DNA of 64,000 nt from an uncultured bacterium. GTDB lineage: Bacteria; Acidobacteriota; Aminicenantia; Aminicenantales; CALLJL01. The notes under the pieces are model-generated. The model worked only from the letters and a program-made list of their open reading frames with translations. It ran no database searches and had not been told where the DNA came from. Where the stretch lies: positions 124,001-188,000 of the forward strand of contig CALLJL010000013.1 of the NCBI GenBank assembly GCA_938092135.1. The letters are read 5' to 3'. The position numbers were made by a program, and so were the translations under genes. The stretch's first letter is position 1; the number at the start of each line of letters is the position of its first letter. This document shows, in pieces, positions 59,956 through 64,000 of this stretch.

Positions 59956-61287
59956 ATGGACGAAATAATTAAATCAAACCTTTGGCTTCAAATTCTCGAA
60001 GCTCTTAAAGAAAGAATCGATGCCAATACCTTTGAAACATGGTTTGAACCAACCTCTTATATCGGCCAGGACAAAGATTGTCTCTATGTAAAAGTTCCCA
60101 ATGCTTATTTCCGGGACTGGCTTTCCTTTCACTATACTGGACTAATTAATGAATGCTCAAAGGAATTATTTGGCCAAATCTTTGAAGTCAAATATATTTT
60201 TGATGAAACTCCTAATCCCTTTATGCGGGGCTCACCCGAACAGAGAAAAACTGAGTGTGGTCCACTGCTCAGTCCTAATTTAAATCCTAATTACACCTTT
60301 GAAACTTTTGTTGTTGGCTCCTGTAATCAATTTGCCCACGCCGCTGCTTTGGCTGTCTCTCAACATCCAGCTAAGGCTTATAACCCGCTTTATATCTATG
60401 GAGGGGCTGGATTGGGAAAAACACACTTAATGAATGCTATCGGGCATTACGCCCTGAAAAAACATCAAAAGCTAAAAATTCTATATGTAACCACAGAAAA
60501 ATTTATGAACGATCTTATAAATCACCTTCAATATGGTAAAATCCTTGAATTTCGTCAAAAATACCGTAGCGTCGATATTCTCCTAATGGATGATATCCAT
60601 TATCTTTCTGGCAGGGAAAGAACTAAAGAAGAATTTTTCCACACCTTTAATCATCTTTATGACAATCAGAAACAAATTGTTATTTCCTCTGATTGTCCAC
60701 CTAAGGATATTCCTAACTTGGAGGAGCGTTTCAGGTCCCGCTTTGAATGGGGACTCATTGCCGATTTAAAACCACCTGATATAGAAACTAGAATTGCTAT
60801 CTTACAAAAAAAGGCTGAAATTGAAGGGATAAATTTGCCAGAAAGCGTAGCCCTTTTCATTGCCGATAAAGTCCACTCAAACATTAGAGAACTTGAGGGT
60901 TATCTTAGACGAGTTATTGCCTATGCTTCCCTAAAAGGTGAAAAGATTGATCTTGAATTAGCTCAAGAGGCTCTAAAAGGAATTTTAAATACAACAACAA
61001 CGCCTGTGACTGTGGAAAAAATAATTAATATTGTGTGTAATCACTTTAAAATTAAACCCAGTCAACTTAAATCCAAGAATAATTCTCCTAAAGTGGCTTT
61101 TCCCCGTCAAATAGCCATGTATCTAGCCAAGGAAGTAGCCAAACTAAGTTTGCCCGAAATCGGCAGGAAAATGGGTGGAAAACATCATACAACCGTACTT
61201 CATAGTATCAGAAAAATAGAAAAATTGAGGCAACGTAATCCTGAATTCAACAAAGAAATCAACAGCTTGATTTTAAGGCTTCAATAG
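59956..61287 (+). CDS. dnaA: Chromosomal replication initiator DnaA
   Basis: The 443-residue protein has domain I (MDEIIKSNLWLQILEALKERI, ANTFETWFEP), a short linker, and AAA+ domain III with Walker A GGAGLGKTHLMNAIGHYA and Walker B ILLMDDIHYL. Domain IV ends in GGKHHTTVLHSIRKIEKL. Start 59956 matches the family and has GGAAAG upstream; an upstream in-frame ATG at 59857 would place the DnaA-box cluster inside the coding frame. It is followed by dnaN after 111 bases. Confidence 0.97.
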   Translation: MDEIIKSNLWLQILEALKERIDANTFETWFEPTSYIGQDKDCLYVKVPNAYFRDWLSFHYTGLINECSKELFGQIFEVKYIFDETPNPFMRGSPEQRKTECGPLLSPNLNPNYTFETFVVGSCNQFAHAAALAVSQHPAKAYNPLYIYGGAGLGKTHLMNAIGHYALKKHQKLKILYVTTEKFMNDLINHLQYGKILEFRQKYRSVDILLMDDIHYLSGRERTKEEFFHTFNHLYDNQKQIVISSDCPPKDIPNLEERFRSRFEWGLIADLKPPDIETRIAILQKKAEIEGINLPESVALFIADKVHSNIRELEGYLRRVIAYASLKGEKIDLELAQEALKGILNTTTTPVTVEKIINIVCNHFKIKPSQLKSKNNSPKVAFPRQIAMYLAKEVAKLSLPEIGRKMGGKHHTTVLHSIRKIEKLRQRNPEFNKEINSLILRLQ

Positions 61288-61398
61288 AAATACCAATATG
61301 ATAGAAAGAATTTTCACAGAGGGCATTGATTTTATTATTATTATCTTTTAAGCTCTATAAGAAAAAAGTAAAAAATAAGAAATAAAAAAGGTGATAAA

Positions 61399-62499
61399 AT
61401 GAAATTCAGAGTTTCAAGGGAAAAGATACTGGAAGAACTACAATTACTCCAGGGAATAGTAGAAAAAAGAACTACTATGCCCATTCTAGCGAATATCTTG
61501 ATGGAGGCAAAGGGGAATAACTTGGAAATGACGGGAACTGACCTTGAGGTTGGTTTTAAAACAAAAATTGAGGCTGAGGTTGAAGATGAGGGAGCTTTGA
61601 CTATTTCTGGAAAGAGGATTTTTGATATAGTTAAACTTCTTCCTGAGGAACAGATGGTCTCTTTTGTGGAAAAAGGCGATCTAGTTATGGAAATAAAATG
61701 TGGCAAAATTCACTTTAAAGTCCTATGTATGTCTAAAGAAGATTATCCCACAATTCCTGAAGCTAAGTTTGAAAAGAATATTAACTTGCCTCTAGAAAAA
61801 TTTAAAGAGATGATTGATCGGGTTTTTTATGCGATTGCTCAGGAACAACGTTACTACTTAAATGGAGCTCTTTTTATAGTAAAAAATAAAAAAATAGAGT
61901 TAGTTAGTACCGATGGGCATAGGCTGGCCTATACCACAGAAGATATACCAGACCTTATTTACGATGGAGAAATAAGAGTTATAATCTCCAAAAAAACACT
62001 TGCTGAGATAAGAAAACTCGATAATACTCAATTAGATTTTGATTTAGATGAAAATAATCTCTTTTTCCGTTCAGGCCATCGGATTATCATTTCCAGGCTA
62101 ATTGAGACTAAATTTCCCAATTTCGAAATGGTTATTCCCAAAAATAATCCCATTGTGCTTACTATTAACCGAGATGAATTTATTAATGCCATTAGACGGG
62201 TGGCATTACTTTCGACTGAAAGATCAAGGGCCATAAAACTGGAAATTGAAAAAGAAAATCTAAGATTATTTTCTTCTAATCCAGAAATTGGGGAAGCTAG
62301 AGATGAAATTGAAATTGAGCATCAGGGGCATGATATAGAAATCGGATTTAATTCTCAGTATTTACTTGATTTTTTGGTGAGCGTTGAATCGCCAAGAATA
62401 AAGTTTGAACTTAAAGATGAAAATAGTGCTGCTCTTATGACTCCGGAAGATGATGAAGCCAAGCATTATCTTTATGTGCTGATGCCCATGAAATTTTAA
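61399..62499 (+). CDS. dnaN: DNA polymerase III sliding clamp (beta subunit)
   Basis: The 366-residue protein has the three beta-clamp domains (start MKFRVSREKILEELQLLQGIVEKRTTMPILANILMEAKG, end HYLYVLMPMKF). NGALFIVKNKKIELVSTDGHRLAYT is a conserved middle-domain segment. It lies after dnaA in the common order. The 111-base gap between them is AT-rich and holds no clear promoter. Confidence 0.97.
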   Translation: MKFRVSREKILEELQLLQGIVEKRTTMPILANILMEAKGNNLEMTGTDLEVGFKTKIEAEVEDEGALTISGKRIFDIVKLLPEEQMVSFVEKGDLVMEIKCGKIHFKVLCMSKEDYPTIPEAKFEKNINLPLEKFKEMIDRVFYAIAQEQRYYLNGALFIVKNKKIELVSTDGHRLAYTTEDIPDLIYDGEIRVIISKKTLAEIRKLDNTQLDFDLDENNLFFRSGHRIIISRLIETKFPNFEMVIPKNNPIVLTINRDEFINAIRRVALLSTERSRAIKLEIEKENLRLFSSNPEIGEARDEIEIEHQGHDIEIGFNSQYLLDFLVSVESPRIKFELKDENSAALMTPEDDEAKHYLYVLMPMKF

Positions 62500-62627
62500 T
62501 TCCAGCCATAAAAAAATTAATTTTCTACATAAAATTAATTTAAAAAAATGATTTTAATAAAAAAAGCAAGCGATCAAAATTTTTTAGCCTTTTAAAATAA
62601 AGACAAAAAAGACAGGCCTTAAAAAAA

Positions 62628-63578
62628 TTATTTTAATGGAATAAAGGTAAATTTTTTGCCGGCCGAAATAAGGGAACCATGATCATCGACAATAATGGCT
62701 CCATATTCAGGATATTTTTTTAGAAGCTCGCCCGGATCATCGAGGACAAAAACAGCCGTAGCCAACGCATCACAAATAGTAGCTTGAGGGCCGATAACTG
62801 TCACACTTTGGCGACCTCGGGCAGGGAAACCAGTTTTCGGATTGAAAATATGGTGATATCTCACTCCTTTAATTTCAAAATAACGCTGATAGTCACCTGA
62901 GGTTGCCACTGCCAGATCGGCTATTTCCAAAACGCCCAGAAAGCCCGATTCTCGGGGGTGTTTAATTCCTATGCGCCAGGCCTGATTATCTGGATTTTTA
63001 CCCCAACAGATAAGATCTCCGCCAGCATTAATAAAGCCTCGATCTATTCCTATATTTTTTAAAGCCTGAAATGCCTGATCAATTGCCCATCCTTTGGCTA
63101 TAGCCCCCCAATCTAAAATGACCCCATTAGGAACAATCAATTGGCCTCCTCTTTCTTGTATCTTATCCATACCGATATAAGTTAGAGCTCTTTTTATCTC
63201 ATCTTTTTCAGGGACACGATATCTTTTAGAGCGAAATCCCCAGATATCCGATAAAAGCCCGACGGTAAGATCGAAGGCTCCTTCTGAATCGAAATAAATT
63301 ATTTTAGCCCTACGAAAAAGCTCGCGAACCTCGGGCGACTGATAATCATTAGCTTGGGGAGAGAAAAATCTTTCAGCTCTGGCAAAGGTCTTCCGAACTT
63401 CGTCAACCGCCAGGGCAAACTGATCTCTTGAGCCATAAATCTTGAGGTCACAAATCGTATCAAAAAAAAGAAGAGAAGTATCGTACCATCGGGCTGTCGG
63501 CCGGCAACTCCAATGGAGAAAAAAGGTTAAAAGAAGAGAAAAGAGAAAGAAAGAAAAGAAAAAAGATTGTTTCCTCAA
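62628..63578 (-). CDS. apbE: FAD:protein FMN transferase ApbE
   Basis: The 316-residue protein has a hydrophobic N-terminus with Cys in HWSCRP, probably a lipoprotein signal. ApbE-family segments follow: SEGAFDLTVGLLSDIWGF, DWGAIAKGWAIDQAF, NAGGDLICWGKN, HHIFNPKTGFPA and a Thr/Ala region (DALATAVFVL). ApbE attaches FMN to Thr of electron-transfer proteins. The start is TTG; an in-frame stop two codons upstream rules out extension. It lies 6 bases after the NusG-II gene. Confidence 0.92.
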   Translation of the reverse strand: MRKQSFFFSFFLFSLLLTFFLHWSCRPTARWYDTSLLFFDTICDLKIYGSRDQFALAVDEVRKTFARAERFFSPQANDYQSPEVRELFRRAKIIYFDSEGAFDLTVGLLSDIWGFRSKRYRVPEKDEIKRALTYIGMDKIQERGGQLIVPNGVILDWGAIAKGWAIDQAFQALKNIGIDRGFINAGGDLICWGKNPDNQAWRIGIKHPRESGFLGVLEIADLAVATSGDYQRYFEIKGVRYHHIFNPKTGFPARGRQSVTVIGPQATICDALATAVFVLDDPGELLKKYPEYGAIIVDDHGSLISAGKKFTFIPLK

Positions 63579-63584
63579 AGGAAA

Positions 63585-64000
63585 TTAGCCAATCACGGCA
63601 TCCAGCCAGTTCCGACCTTCAATTTCTACCAAGAAATGATTGGGCGCACAGATAATTCTTTCGCCAACAAATTTTATTGGCGATGAAGCCACGCAGATCT
63701 TATGGGGGCAGGTAGAGTCTTCAACGAAAACCTGACCTCCTTCAATTCTGAGAATAACCCGTCCCAAACCGGTATTAATGATCCGGCGAATCGATTGATC
63801 TAGGGATAATCTTTCAATAACTCTGCCGCCTATCCTGATAGCAAGAACTTTCCCAGACTGCAAATAAACAAAAGAGGGTGTCATAGAAGCTATGGTTAAT
63901 GATTTAGTTTCCGGTCTTGCTTGCATTTTTTTCCAGAGAGAAAAAAGCCTGGAAGAGCGGAGATCGCGAATTTTACCTTCCTGAACCAAAGTAAAAGAAG
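63585..64000 (-). CDS. NusG domain II-containing protein, 5' end cut by the window edge
   Basis: The frame is open to the right edge, so the N-terminus is outside the window. The visible part has a NusG-II domain (about last 95 residues): VLAIRIGGRVIERLSLDQS, VEDSTCPHKICV and GERIICAPNHFLVEIEG. These proteins regularly neighbour ApbE, as here, and may support flavinylation of redox complexes. The role is not established. Its start could be the TTG at 63989 or further upstream. Confidence 0.8.
   Translation of the reverse strand, partial: SFTLVQEGKIRDLRSSRLFSLWKKMQARPETKSLTIASMTPSFVYLQSGKVLAIRIGGRVIERLSLDQSIRRIINTGLGRVILRIEGGQVFVEDSTCPHKICVASSPIKFVGERIICAPNHFLVEIEGRNWLDAVIG

Noticed and set aside
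1-64000. CRISPR arrays, insertion sequences, prophage or tandem repeats
   Set aside because: No regularly spaced repeats, transposase or phage genes were seen on either strand.

Overview
The window is a compact, moderately AT-rich bacterial chromosome segment that includes the dnaA-dnaN region. It carries about 58 supported protein genes and one tRNA. No insertion sequence, prophage or CRISPR array was seen. The host is a diderm (Gram-negative) bacterium, shown by a TolC-type channel, an MlaE/F/D lipid-transport set, a LolB-like lipoprotein, a heptosyltransferase with a GmhB-like phosphatase, and several secreted beta-barrels. Isoprenoids are made by the MEP pathway (ispD, ispE, ispF). The mix of a CarD regulator, DUF5916 and TolB/peptidase barrels, a secreted GH38 mannosidase and a secreted prolyl oligopeptidase recalls Acidobacteriota or Candidatus Aminicenantes. 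That placement is an inference from gene content, because no rRNA gene is present. LAYOUT: 1-2917 is an exported GH38 alpha-mannosidase cut by the left edge. 3205-7712 holds carD, a CorC/HlyC membrane protein, smpB, pdxA, an Hfq-like RNA-binding gene and an SGNH hydrolase. 7836-16622 is a minus-strand block in which an ECF sigma factor and its zinc-finger anti-sigma lead a Spy-like periplasmic protein, a MacA adaptor, MacB-type ATPase and permease, TolC and a DUF5916 barrel; it looks like a self-regulated envelope-stress efflux operon. 16816-20922 holds a small secreted protein, an XdhC/MocA pair, a Tat-exported aldo/keto reductase with iron-sulphur cysteines, and a 62-residue exported peptide with an unusually strong expression signal. 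21260-26647 is tetR, an RND exporter, a lipoprotein-sorting-like protein and a barrel. 26771-28608 is DUF6506 plus a HAD phosphatase-Sua5 fusion. 28652-42602 is a long minus-strand housekeeping run: lolB-like, ispE, tRNA-Gln, prs, rplY, pth, rpsF, rpsR, rplI, dnaB, mlaE, mlaF, mlaD, radA, PIN/TRAM, ispD, ispF. 42649-51295 has small membrane proteins, a GT-C glycosyltransferase, a lipoprotein prolyl oligopeptidase, a signal-peptide-bearing MEMO-AMMECR1 fusion, an FmdB zinc ribbon and the heptose pair. 51420-59673 has rel, rpmB, folD and a three-gene envelope cluster ending in a 1018-residue HExxH/beta-propeller/barrel protein. 59674-62499 holds a probable origin or dnaA control region with a palindromic DnaA-box cluster, then dnaA and dnaN. 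62628-64000 holds ApbE and a NusG-domain-II protein cut by the right edge. MOST INTERESTING: the ECF-led MacAB/TolC operon together with a sigma-E-like promoter on the 62-residue gene; the DnaA-box palindrome; the HAD-Sua5 fusion; the exported MEMO-AMMECR1 fusion; and the HExxH-propeller-barrel protein with its two small partners. No wholly new system is proven by sequence alone.
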